NCBI RefSeq assembly: GCF_014904695.1
Contig: NZ_JACXXN010000009.1
Location: 124,001 to 188,000, forward strand
DNA: 64,000 nt
DNA from: Nostoc sp. MG11
GTDB lineage: Bacteria > Cyanobacteriota > Cyanobacteriia > Cyanobacteriales > Nostocaceae
Reading direction: 5' to 3'
Shown here: positions 8,043 to 15,313 of the stretch, one piece after another
Numbering within the stretch: position 1 is the first letter of the stretch
How the letters are laid out: each line of letters starts with the position of its first letter
Program-made: the position numbers and the translations under genes
Notes under the pieces: generated by a model
The model's database searches: none
Seen by the model: the letters and a program-made list of their open reading frames with translations, nothing else
Told to the model about the DNA's origin: nothing

Positions 8043-10190
8043 ATGCCCTACGAAAAGTTAGAAATTACTACACTAGCACCAGTTTTTTCATGGGCGAATC
8101 ATCCCTTGGGATCAGAAGAAACCAAAATGGCAAAGAATGTGGCATCGCTACCCTTTGTGTTTAAACATGTAGCCTTAATGCCAGATGTCCATCTAGGTAA
8201 AGGTGCTTTAGTAGGTTCTGTAATTGCTACAAAAGAGGCAATTATACCTGCGGCTGTCGGCGTGGATATTGGTTGCTTTGTGGGAGATACTTTAGTTCCT
8301 TTAGTGGATGGAAAATCTTATCGTATTCAAGACTTAGCAGCACAGGGTAAAGAATTTATCATCTATTCTTGCACCCCTACAGGAAAAATCGTCGCTGCTC
8401 AAGCAACTGCTAAGCTAACTAGACGAAACACTCCACTCGTAAAAGTTATTTTAGATAACTATGAGGAAATTATTTGTACTCCCGATCATCAATTTATGCT
8501 TCGGGATGGAACCTATAAAGAAGCTGAGTTACTTCAAACAGGAACTTCTTTAATGCCCTTTTACGCCCAGACTGACAAAGATGGCTATACCCTGATTGCT
8601 CAGCCATACTCTAGCAGATGGCAAAAAGCACATTGGATTATAGCGAGATCAGGTTTACTCGGCAAAATTCCTAAATTTGAAGGGCAAAGAACAGTCATTC
8701 ATCATCGCAATTTTCAAGAATTTGATAATCGTCCACAGAATCTTGAGTTTATGGGTGATTGCGATCATTCTGCTTATCACCGTTCTTTAATAGATCGTAA
8801 TCAACACTGGCAATCTCCCGAATTTGAGAAGAAAAGAGTTACTTCCCTCGCTCAAAAGGCACAAACTCCAGAAGGTTATCAGTACTATGCAGAACGAGGA
8901 ACTAAAAATATTCTTCAATATATGCAGCAGCAACCAGAACATTTTAAAAATGCAGTTGCAGATAATGGTCTTCGAGGTAAGCAATATTTAATTGCGTACA
9001 ATCGAAGTGATAAAGGTAAAGCAAGGTCTAAGGAAATTGCCAATAGATACTATACCTGTGAATTTTGTGGGGTAGAAGTCAAAACTCCAATTGGACTTCA
9101 CAACCACCGTAGAAAAGAACATCGATGCAATCACAAAGTTGTAGCAGTGATTCCTCTAGATTATACTGACGACGTTTACTGTCTCACAGTACCGGAATAC
9201 CATAATTTCGCGCTAAAAGCTGGAGTATTTGTACACAACTGCGGAATGTCTGCCATCAAAACGCCATTTACTGCTGAACAACTGGAAGGCAAACTGAAGA
9301 AAATCCGTTTAGATATTGAAGCAGCAATTCCCACTGGATTTAACGAAAACAAAGACGTTGAAAAATCTGTCACTAACTGGCAACGCTGGGATGATTTTCA
9401 AGACTTGCATCGCGGAGTACAGGACTTACAAGGCAAGGCAATGAAACAAATGGGTTCTCTTGGGGGAGGTAATCACTTCATAGAGGTGTGCCTCGATACA
9501 GAGAACCAAGTTTGGCTGATGCTGCATTCTGGTTCACGCAACATCGGCAATAATTTAGCCCAGTGCCACATTCATACAGCAAAAGAATTAGCCAAGATGG
9601 CAGGTAATCAATTGCCTGACCCTGATTTATCTTACTTTGTGGCTGGTACGCCAGAATTCCAGGCATACTGGCACGATTTGCAGTGGGCCCAAGACTATGC
9701 GCGTGTCAACCGCGATGTGATGATGGCTCGGTTTAAGCGCATAGTCGAGAAGCATCTAGCGGGTGGGAAGGCAACTAAACCACTATTACAGGTTAATTGT
9801 CATCACAATTACGCCGAAAAAGAAGTGCATTTTGATGAAGATGTTTATGTGACTCGCAAGGGTGCAGTCCGTGCCCAGACTGAAGACTATGGTATTATCC
9901 CTGGTTCAATGGGGGCAAAATCTTTCATCGTTAAGGGTAAGGGTAATGTTCATAGCTTTTGCTCTTGTAGTCATGGGGCAGGGCGTTTAATGTCTAGAAA
10001 TAAAGCAAAAAATGTCTACACACTTGATGATTTGATTGAGCAAACTCAAGGTGTAGAATGTCGTAAAGATACTGGCGTTTTAGATGAAATTCCCGGCGCT
10101 TACAAACCGATAGACCAAGTAATGGCAAATCAAGCGGATTTAGTTGAGGTTGTAGCAACGCTCAAGCAAGTTGTTTGTGTGAAAGGTTGA
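8043..10190 (+). CDS. rtcB: RtcB-type RNA ligase precursor containing an intein
   Basis: A 715-codon frame encoding RtcB, the GTP- and Mn2+-dependent ligase that joins 2',3'-cyclic phosphate and 5'-OH RNA ends, interrupted by a protein intron. Residues 1-77 and 400-715 make up the extein of 393 residues. They include the metal site PDVHLGKGALVG, GVDIG followed after splicing by CGM, LGGGNHFIEV with its GNHF motif, LHSGSRNIG, VNCHHNYAEKE with metal-binding His, and IPGSMGAKSFIV with the C-terminal HGAGR, which carries the guanylated His. Without intein removal the metal-ligating cysteine region would be split, so splicing is needed for activity. A hairpin terminator follows the stop. A palindrome lies upstream. 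It is not with an RtcA or RtcR gene here. Confidence 0.93.
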   Translation: MPYEKLEITTLAPVFSWANHPLGSEETKMAKNVASLPFVFKHVALMPDVHLGKGALVGSVIATKEAIIPAAVGVDIGCFVGDTLVPLVDGKSYRIQDLAAQGKEFIIYSCTPTGKIVAAQATAKLTRRNTPLVKVILDNYEEIICTPDHQFMLRDGTYKEAELLQTGTSLMPFYAQTDKDGYTLIAQPYSSRWQKAHWIIARSGLLGKIPKFEGQRTVIHHRNFQEFDNRPQNLEFMGDCDHSAYHRSLIDRNQHWQSPEFEKKRVTSLAQKAQTPEGYQYYAERGTKNILQYMQQQPEHFKNAVADNGLRGKQYLIAYNRSDKGKARSKEIANRYYTCEFCGVEVKTPIGLHNHRRKEHRCNHKVVAVIPLDYTDDVYCLTVPEYHNFALKAGVFVHNCGMSAIKTPFTAEQLEGKLKKIRLDIEAAIPTGFNENKDVEKSVTNWQRWDDFQDLHRGVQDLQGKAMKQMGSLGGGNHFIEVCLDTENQVWLMLHSGSRNIGNNLAQCHIHTAKELAKMAGNQLPDPDLSYFVAGTPEFQAYWHDLQWAQDYARVNRDVMMARFKRIVEKHLAGGKATKPLLQVNCHHNYAEKEVHFDEDVYVTRKGAVRAQTEDYGIIPGSMGAKSFIVKGKGNVHSFCSCSHGAGRLMSRNKAKNVYTLDDLIEQTQGVECRKDTGVLDEIPGAYKPIDQVMANQADLVEVVATLKQVVCVKG
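8274..9239 (+). other. Intein with HNH endonuclease and Cys2His2 finger, inside rtcB
   Basis: This 322-residue insertion runs from Cys78 to Asn399 of the frame. The N-terminal block A is CFVGDTLVPLVDG, block B is CTPDHQFMLRDG with the TxxH motif, block F is VYCLTVPEYHNFAL, and block G is VFVHN followed by the extein Cys. It uses a Cys1 / HisAsn / Cys+1 splice set, so class 1 splicing should work. Between the splice blocks there is an HNH-like region (VIHHRNFQEFDNRPQNLEFM, then DHSAYHR) that suggests a homing endonuclease, and a C2H2-type finger (CEFCG, then LHNHRRKEH) that could help bind DNA. Insertion lies exactly in the GVDIG^CGM metal-binding motif, a conserved site of the kind inteins prefer. 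Confidence 0.93.
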
Positions 10191-10197
10191 ATTTAGT

Positions 10198-10218
10198 AGT
10201 GGGCATTGCCCACTTTTT
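10198..10218 (+). terminator. Rho-independent terminator after rtcB
   Basis: AGTGGGC (10198-10204) and GCCCACT (10208-10214) form a 7-bp stem with a 3-base loop, followed by TTTT. It lies 8 bases after the rtcB stop codon and should end that transcript before the ATP-grasp gene. Confidence 0.75.
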
Positions 10219-10244
10219 GAACGCAGAGGTACGCTGAGAAATAG

Positions 10245-11126
10245 ATGATTGCTTTAAGTGAATCGACCGAACAAATAGAGTCATCAGCCAGTGCTAGTGA
10301 AAATAAATTAATGACTGAGGCTGCTCGGATATTGGGGTGCAAAGTCTACTATATGCCGCGAGATTTTCAACGCTGTGGTACAGCAGAAAATGCTTTATGG
10401 CATATTCCTAAGTCTGCTATAGAAACTGCTGGTATCTGGGTAGAATATATCCCAAAATTGGAGCGTTATGAAGCTATATATCAAGCTGCTTTAGCTAAGG
10501 GGATAAGATTACTCAATACTCCATTAGAACATCAGACAGCTTTGGAGTTTAATCTGTTTTATCCACACTTAAAGGGATTAACACCTGAGAGTGTGGTAAT
10601 TACTTCGACAGATGAATGTATTGAAGCTGGTGAATTATTGGGATTTCCTGTGTTTGTTAAAGGCACAGTTCAATCTATAAAAATGCAAGGATGGAAGTTT
10701 TGCATAGCAAATAATCAAGAAGAGTTAATAGAACTAGCCAGATTATTTTTAAAATTAAAAGAGCGATCGCGAGGTCAAGTTATTATTAGAAAGCTGGTAA
10801 AGTTGCGACACCAGCGTCTAGCTCCCAATGGTTTCCCAATGGAAAGAGAATTTAGATGCTTTATTTATAATCAGCAGCTTCTAAAATATGGATATTATTG
10901 GGATGGTCAAGATGATTTGAGTAAGTTATCAACACAACAGGAAAAGCAAGTTTTAAGCTTGGCAATCTTAGCCTCTGAGCGCCTTGGTGTTCCTTATGTG
11001 GCAATTGATATCGGGCAATTAGAAAGTGGAGAATGGATTGTAATAGAGACAGCAGATGCTCAATTTGCTGGTCTATGTCAAATTTCTGCTCTTGAGTTGT
11101 GGAATAAGTTGAAAGACATATATTAA
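10245..11126 (+). CDS. ATP-grasp domain protein
   Basis: A 293-residue protein with an ATP-grasp fold, the class that couples ATP hydrolysis to acyl-phosphate and amide or ester bond formation. After a variable N-terminal domain the core has VFVKGTVQSIKMQGWKFC, with the ATP-binding Lys after a beta strand. It continues with GQVIIRKLVKLRHQR, the strand and Lys pair, then MEREFRCFIYNQQLLKYGYYW, and LGVPYVAIDIGQLESGEW with IVIETADAQFAGL, which supplies the Mg-binding Glu/Asp. The N-terminus lacks a signal peptide. The gene lies 37 bases before a methyltransferase on the same strand, and the two may form a small operon. I cannot name its substrate; a role in modifying an amino acid or peptide is inferred only from the fold. 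Confidence 0.75.
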   Translation: MIALSESTEQIESSASASENKLMTEAARILGCKVYYMPRDFQRCGTAENALWHIPKSAIETAGIWVEYIPKLERYEAIYQAALAKGIRLLNTPLEHQTALEFNLFYPHLKGLTPESVVITSTDECIEAGELLGFPVFVKGTVQSIKMQGWKFCIANNQEELIELARLFLKLKERSRGQVIIRKLVKLRHQRLAPNGFPMEREFRCFIYNQQLLKYGYYWDGQDDLSKLSTQQEKQVLSLAILASERLGVPYVAIDIGQLESGEWIVIETADAQFAGLCQISALELWNKLKDIY

Positions 11127-11162
11127 TATTTTCATGTTTTACCAGCGAAACATAAGCATGTT

Positions 11163-11975
11163 ATGCAAAATAGCCAATACGAGCAACAGTACAAGCAAAA
11201 AGTAATTAATTTTTTTAATAGCAGAACTACTTACGATAATGATTACACTATTCATCGCGCTCTGCCTCTATTAGAACTAATTCAATTACAGAAGGGACAA
11301 AAAGTATTGGATATGGCAACTGGCACAGGTATCATTGCCATTGCTGCTGCACAAATTGTTGGTTTTGAAGGAAAAGTAACTGGCGTAGATTTTTCTTCAG
11401 GGATGCTTGCTCAAGCACGACAGAAAATTGAGGAATTAGGCTTGCAAAATATTGAACTAATTGAAGCAGATGCAGAGTATGTAAACTTCAATGATGAAAG
11501 TTTTGATGTAATTCTTTGTTCCACTGCGATCGCATACTTTAAAGATATTCCTGCTGCTCTAAATAAATGGTATCATTTTCTCAAAAATGGTGGAGTCGTC
11601 GGATTTTCTTGTTGCTCTGAAAAATCTTGTGAAGCACCACTCATAATTGAGGTTTGTGATCAACATGGTATTTTGTTGACAAATATCAATGAGCAAATTG
11701 GTACTCCAGAAAAGTGTCATCAACTGCTAGCAGAAGCTAGTTTTCAAGATATTGAAGTGAAAATTCAACAACTAGGTTTTTACCGCAGTCTTGAGCAAGC
11801 TAGAGACTGGAATGGAGAATGGTTTAATCCTAGAGAAAATCCTTTGTCCCAGGTTTCGGCAGAGCAAATGACAGAATTGAAAGCAGATTATCGTAAAAAA
11901 ATTGAGGCAAAAGCAACTAAACAAGGTGTTTGGTACGAAAATCTGACTTTTTTCGTAACTGCTCGAAAGGTGTGA
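11163..11975 (+). CDS. Class I SAM-dependent methyltransferase (UbiE/Methyltransf_11-like)
   Basis: A 270-residue methyltransferase. The N-terminus (VINFFNSRTTYDN) is followed by motif I, VLDMATGTGIIAIAAAQIVG, then GVDFSSGMLAQARQKI (motif II) and DVILCSTAIAYFKD (motif III/IV), an order typical of UbiE-like small-molecule methyltransferases. The C-terminal 90 residues form the acceptor cap. It is likely co-transcribed with the ATP-grasp gene 36 bases upstream, so the two may modify one compound. It has no membrane segment. The acceptor is not identifiable. It ends convergently with pdhC; the hairpin between them has a T-run suited to the minus strand. Confidence 0.85.
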   Translation: MQNSQYEQQYKQKVINFFNSRTTYDNDYTIHRALPLLELIQLQKGQKVLDMATGTGIIAIAAAQIVGFEGKVTGVDFSSGMLAQARQKIEELGLQNIELIEADAEYVNFNDESFDVILCSTAIAYFKDIPAALNKWYHFLKNGGVVGFSCCSEKSCEAPLIIEVCDQHGILLTNINEQIGTPEKCHQLLAEASFQDIEVKIQQLGFYRSLEQARDWNGEWFNPRENPLSQVSAEQMTELKADYRKKIEAKATKQGVWYENLTFFVTARKV

Positions 11976-12027
11976 AACTATTAGTAATTTAAATCTCTGT
12001 ATATATTAAAATACCATTAAACAAAAA

Positions 12028-12054
12028 GACTTGGAGTTAGATAACTTCCAAGTC
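12028..12054 (-). terminator. Rho-independent terminator after pdhC
   Basis: GACTTGGA and TCCAAGTC make an 8-bp perfect stem with an 11-base loop. Read on the minus strand it is followed by TTTTTGTTT, the classical T-run, and lies about 35 bases after the pdhC stop. On the plus strand it lacks a clear T-run, so it mainly serves the minus-strand gene. Confidence 0.75.
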
Positions 12055-12088
12055 ATGAATTTAACTTTTGTTGAAACCGTACTTTTAA

Positions 12089-13387
12089 TTACAGTGTTAA
12101 AGATTGAGGATTTGTCTCAATCAACTTAGCTAAATCTTGTAAAAATGCGGCAGCATGAGTACCGTAAATAATGCGGTGGTCAGAAGTAATATTCACTTGC
12201 ATTTGTTGCCGCACACCAAATAAACCGTCAGCTGTTGCTACCACTTGCGGACGGGATGCGCCGATCGCTAAAATTGAACCTTGTCCAGGCGGTAAAATTG
12301 CATCAAATTTGTCTACGCCAAACATCCCCAAGTTCGACAGGGTAAAGGTACCGCTATTGTATTCTTCGGGTTGAAGTTGTTTGGCTCTGGCGCGGTCTAC
12401 TAAAGACTTCCAAGTGCGTGAGAGAGAATAAATATCTACTATGTCTGCGTTCTGCAACACGGGCGTAATCAATCCGCCATCATCCATCGCCACAGCTACG
12501 GAAATATTAATGCCAGAATGATATATAGTGCCCTGGTCTGAGTAGCTAGCATTTAGTAGTGGGTGTTTTTGCAAAGTCACCGCTACAGCTTTCGCTAGTA
12601 GCGCTGTCATTGTCACGCCTTTGGATTTAATTTGTTTGTAAAGTTTATCTAGTCCATCCGTGGTAATTGTGTAACCCACATGGAAGATAGGCACGGATAG
12701 GCTAGCTACCATATTCCGTACTACAGCATTTTGCAGTGTAGTTAGGGGCACTACCTGACCAGGAACAGCTGCTACTGTTGGTGCTGGTGCTGGTGTCCGA
12801 GGGGGTGGGGGCGCAACTGGAGTAGTAGTTGGTGTAGGTGCTGGAGCAACTGAGGTGGTAGCGGGTTGCTTGCCTTTATTGATGGTTGCTTCTACATCCT
12901 CGGCAACAATGCGACCGTGGGGGCCACTGCCTTTGAGAGTACTTAAATCAACTTTTAGTTCTTTAGCTAACTTGCGAGCACGGGGTGAAACCACAAGCCG
13001 TCCCTCTCTATGGTTAGACCCATTTTTAGACGCCAAGGTAGGTGTTGCAACTGAAGCTGTCGCTGGGATTGGTTCTGGAGAGGAGGTAGCAGTACTAGCA
13101 GCGCCACCTGAGTTAGCAAGAGATTTTGCGGTTTCTATTTCAGCTTCCGTTTCCGCTATGAAGGCGATCGCAGACCCTACCGGGGCGGTGTCACCAGCTG
13201 GCACTATGATATGGGCAATGTATCCCTCATAAAAGGATTCCACATCCATATCTGCTTTATCTGACTCGACCACCACCACTGTTTCGCCTTTTTCCACTTT
13301 GTCGCCTGGCGATTTCACCCAGGAGACAATTTTGCCTTCGGTCATGGTGGAACTAAGCGCCGGCATAAATACTTCGTGAATGCTCAT
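12089..13387 (-). CDS. pdhC: Dihydrolipoamide acetyltransferase, E2 of pyruvate dehydrogenase
   Basis: A 432-residue E2 that forms the core of the pyruvate dehydrogenase complex and passes the acetyl group from lipoamide to CoA. Residues 1-78 are one lipoyl domain with the modified Lys in VVESDKADMDVESF. A Pro/Ala/Thr-rich flexible linker follows, then the peripheral-subunit-binding domain VSPRARKLAKELKVDLSTLK (about 133-165), a second Pro-rich linker, and the catalytic acyltransferase domain. The active-site stretch is SDHRIIYGTHAAAFLQDL: His is present and the usual DHRxxDG has Tyr where Asp is common, as in plastid E2, which supports a cyanobacterial origin. It is a single gene with its own terminator; E1 and E3 genes are not nearby. 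Confidence 0.93.
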   Translation of the reverse strand: MSIHEVFMPALSSTMTEGKIVSWVKSPGDKVEKGETVVVVESDKADMDVESFYEGYIAHIIVPAGDTAPVGSAIAFIAETEAEIETAKSLANSGGAASTATSSPEPIPATASVATPTLASKNGSNHREGRLVVSPRARKLAKELKVDLSTLKGSGPHGRIVAEDVEATINKGKQPATTSVAPAPTPTTTPVAPPPPRTPAPAPTVAAVPGQVVPLTTLQNAVVRNMVASLSVPIFHVGYTITTDGLDKLYKQIKSKGVTMTALLAKAVAVTLQKHPLLNASYSDQGTIYHSGINISVAVAMDDGGLITPVLQNADIVDIYSLSRTWKSLVDRARAKQLQPEEYNSGTFTLSNLGMFGVDKFDAILPPGQGSILAIGASRPQVVATADGLFGVRQQMQVNITSDHRIIYGTHAAAFLQDLAKLIETNPQSLTL

Positions 13388-13504
13388 AGGGTGGTTTTAG
13401 AAGCAATATTTTATGGACTTTAACAGCTTTTACCAGATCGAATTGTATCTTGACAGGAGAATTTTGGTTGGGAGATTTTATATTTTAGGCTGAAGAGTGG
13501 AGCA

Positions 13505-13762
13505 GGGGGGCAGTCATTGGTGTCAACTTAACTTGAAAGCTTAGTCTGATAAGCATTTCAAAGTTTTTCGATGTACCACCTAGATTTGAGATCCCCCCTA
13601 ACCCACGCCAGTCGCTCCACTTGGGGAGACCCCAAGACCGCGCTGGCTCCCCTTTTTAAGGGGGGAATTAGAATCGAATGCCCCCTTTTGAAGGGGGTTG
13701 GGGGATCTGAAACTACTGGAAATTGAGTGTTTGAGCTTAAGTTGACACCAATGGGGGGCAGT
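13505..13762. mobile_element. MITE-like element with 16-bp TIRs and 10-bp target duplication
   Basis: ATTGGTGTCAACTTAA (13516-13531) is exactly inverted as TTAAGTTGACACCAAT (13737-13752). The element is flanked by the identical 10-mer GGGGGGCAGT at 13505-13514 and 13753-13762, a clean target duplication that implies a fairly recent insertion. It has no gene. The interior (about 13590-13712) carries the same GATCCCCC...GGGGGATC palindrome family as the element at 3.1 kb, with an extra nested hairpin. It sits in the 750-base gap between pdhC and the exported unknown, upstream of pdhC. Confidence 0.85.
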
Positions 13763-13769
13763 GCTTCCC

Positions 13770-13895
13770 TACGGGAGGCTACGCCAACGCCTACGCGGCA
13801 GTTGAGCGAAGTCGAAACTCAGCAACCGGGGCAGGGGGAGAATAAATACTGACTCTTGACTTTTGACCCTTGACCCTTGACCCTTGACTCCTAAC
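13770..13895. repeat. Palindromic repeat plus heptamer tandem repeat (STRR)
   Basis: About 13770-13800 is a copy of the GGCTACGCC-AACGCCTACGCGG dispersed repeat. From about 13850 to 13890 the sequence is a run of CTTGACY-type 7-mers: one CTTGACT, one imperfect unit, three CCTTGAC steps and a final CTTGACTCC. Such short tandem heptamers are a hallmark of Nostoc/Anabaena-type genomes. I see nothing else definable from here to 14160 except AT-rich leader DNA. Confidence 0.7.
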
Positions 13896-14160
13896 CCCAG
13901 GAACCTACATATCGCTTAGAGGTCTATATACAAAGCTATACTCAATGGTTAGTCAATATGCCGCTTTAATCATTGAATGTTGGCTTTCAAAAACCACCAT
14001 GAGTTTCTCACAATTCAACTAGGATTGTCATATATATTTATATTCTTCATAATTACTGTTCAAAATACAGAAGCTTCCTAACAGTAGAGGATGTGGGGTA
14101 GAAGTTAAATCTAGAATTCAAGATTGCTAATTAAACTTTTTGAAATTCCTGTTTAATTTT

Positions 14161-14682
14161 ATGTCGGTAAAGTTGAAGTTGTTTTTGATTTTGATACTAA
14201 GTGTCTTTGCTACTGCTGGCGCTGGAGTTTATCTTACCCAGCACCAGCTATCTGCACCGATTTTTGAGACTAGTGAGCAATCCCAGCAGATGGAAGCAAT
14301 TCCTCAGTCTCAGGAAGTTGTGGCATACTCAGAGCGTTCCGATTATAAAACTATACCTTTAGAAAATATCAACTCAGGTTTACAAGGTAGTGATCCTGCT
14401 ACTCTCGCCTTGAATGCTTTTGATGACATGGCATCAGTCAAAGGAACGCGAAAGGTAGAGGTAGTTTATCCGCAACGAAATCATGCTTCAGTGACGATTA
14501 CGCAAATCAAGCAGAGTGATGATTCAGTTGGTGCGATTAAATATCGGGTTGAGATGACAACCTTTGGGCGATCGCTTTTTATTAGCTCACCCCCAGTTTG
14601 GCAAATTGTCTGGGTTGGCTCCCAGGAGCAATGTTTGCCTGGGAGCCGCGCCTACAAAAAAGTAACGCAAAGCTGTAATTAG
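14161..14682 (+). CDS. Exported or membrane-anchored hypothetical protein
   Basis: A 173-residue protein of unknown function. It starts at ATG 14161; a TTG seven codons upstream is in frame but less likely. MSVKLKLFLILILSVFATAGAGVYL is a single hydrophobic segment with a basic N-terminus, an export signal or anchor. The mature part is soluble, with two cysteines close to the C-terminus (EQCLPG and QSCN) that could form a disulfide outside the cytoplasm. The composition is typical of lineage-specific cyanobacterial periplasmic proteins. It is alone, transcribed away from pdhC, and ends convergently with ylqD at a palindromic repeat. Confidence 0.7.
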   Translation: MSVKLKLFLILILSVFATAGAGVYLTQHQLSAPIFETSEQSQQMEAIPQSQEVVAYSERSDYKTIPLENINSGLQGSDPATLALNAFDDMASVKGTRKVEVVYPQRNHASVTITQIKQSDDSVGAIKYRVEMTTFGRSLFISSPPVWQIVWVGSQEQCLPGSRAYKKVTQSCN

Positions 14683-14729
14683 TCATCTGTCATTGGTTAT
14701 AGAATAACGAACAAATGACAAAGCGCAAA

Positions 14730-14805
14730 GTCTGAGCGCCGGCTTCCGGCGAACAGACGGCAGTTCCTTTAAGCGGGGGAACCCCGCCAACGGACTGCCT
14801 CAACT
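14730..14805. repeat. Compound palindromic repeat between convergent genes
   Basis: This REP-like unit has a CGCCGG-CTT-CCGGCG hairpin (14737-14751), then GGCAGT (14759-14764) pairing with ACTGCC (14794-14799) around an inner GCGGGG-GAA-CCCCGC hairpin (14773-14787). It lies between two convergent genes and probably folds in both transcripts, serving as a transcript end although it has no T-run. Confidence 0.65.
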
Positions 14806-14823
14806 TTGTAAGAGATGACAAAT

Positions 14824-15273
14824 TTAAATATCGCCGCGAATTTCTTCTACAATGCCATCGCGCAGAACGATTTCGACCTGCATTTTGCTAATCAAGTTAT
14901 CACCCGGTTCTACCCGGAAAAAGCCTTCCATTTGGAATTGATTGACTTCCTGATCCTGCTGGAGAAACTGAACTTGCTGAAGGTTTTGTAGTAATTGATT
15001 CTTCTGCTCTAGCAGTTCACTTTTCTTTTGATTGACTTGGAGTTGGATATTGTCAATTTGTTGGAGGGTCTGGGGGCCAGGTGGTTGCAGACTTTGCTTT
15101 TGAATTGCGGCGATCGCTCTTTGTCCTTCAACGTCTAGCTGTTGCAATTGCTGATCACTTTGATTGATCTGCGCTTGTAGTTGCTGTTGAACTTCCTCTT
15201 TCCAGAGGGGAGTGACGATGACTTTGACATTAACGACGCGTTTCAGAAGCAATTGAGGTTTGGAGACATCCAT
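14824..15273 (-). CDS. ylqD: YlqD-family protein
   Basis: A 149-residue protein of the YlqD family, known from Firmicutes and cyanobacteria and of unresolved function. Residues 1-30 (KPQLLLKRVVNVKVIVTPLW) form a beta strand pair. Residues about 30-105 are a long Gln-rich coiled coil (QQQLQAQINQSDQQLQQL and following), and the last 35 residues return to beta structure around GFFRVEPGDNLISKMQVEI. It has no signal peptide or membrane segment. The length and layout match the family. It is just downstream (41 bases) of the acyl-activating enzyme, so the two may share a transcript. No function should be assigned beyond the family name. Confidence 0.85.
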   Translation of the reverse strand: MDVSKPQLLLKRVVNVKVIVTPLWKEEVQQQLQAQINQSDQQLQQLDVEGQRAIAAIQKQSLQPPGPQTLQQIDNIQLQVNQKKSELLEQKNQLLQNLQQVQFLQQDQEVNQFQMEGFFRVEPGDNLISKMQVEIVLRDGIVEEIRGDI

Positions 15274-15313
15274 AAAAGTTTCACGTTCACTCTATAGTTT
15301 GCAGGTGGAATTA

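Noticed and set aside
8043-10190. The insert in RtcB as a frameshift or assembly chimera
   Set aside because: The frame is continuous, all intein splice blocks are present in order, and removing it restores the GVDIGCGM motif exactly.
12855-13232. A 125-codon plus-strand frame inside the pdhC gene
   Set aside because: It is antisense to the Pro/Ala-rich linkers of E2, where codon bias keeps the opposite strand open; it has no ribosome site and no recognisable motif.
13850-13890. Regular heptamer repeats considered as a CRISPR array
   Set aside because: Units are 7 bases and directly adjacent, with no spacers; this is a STRR-type repeat.
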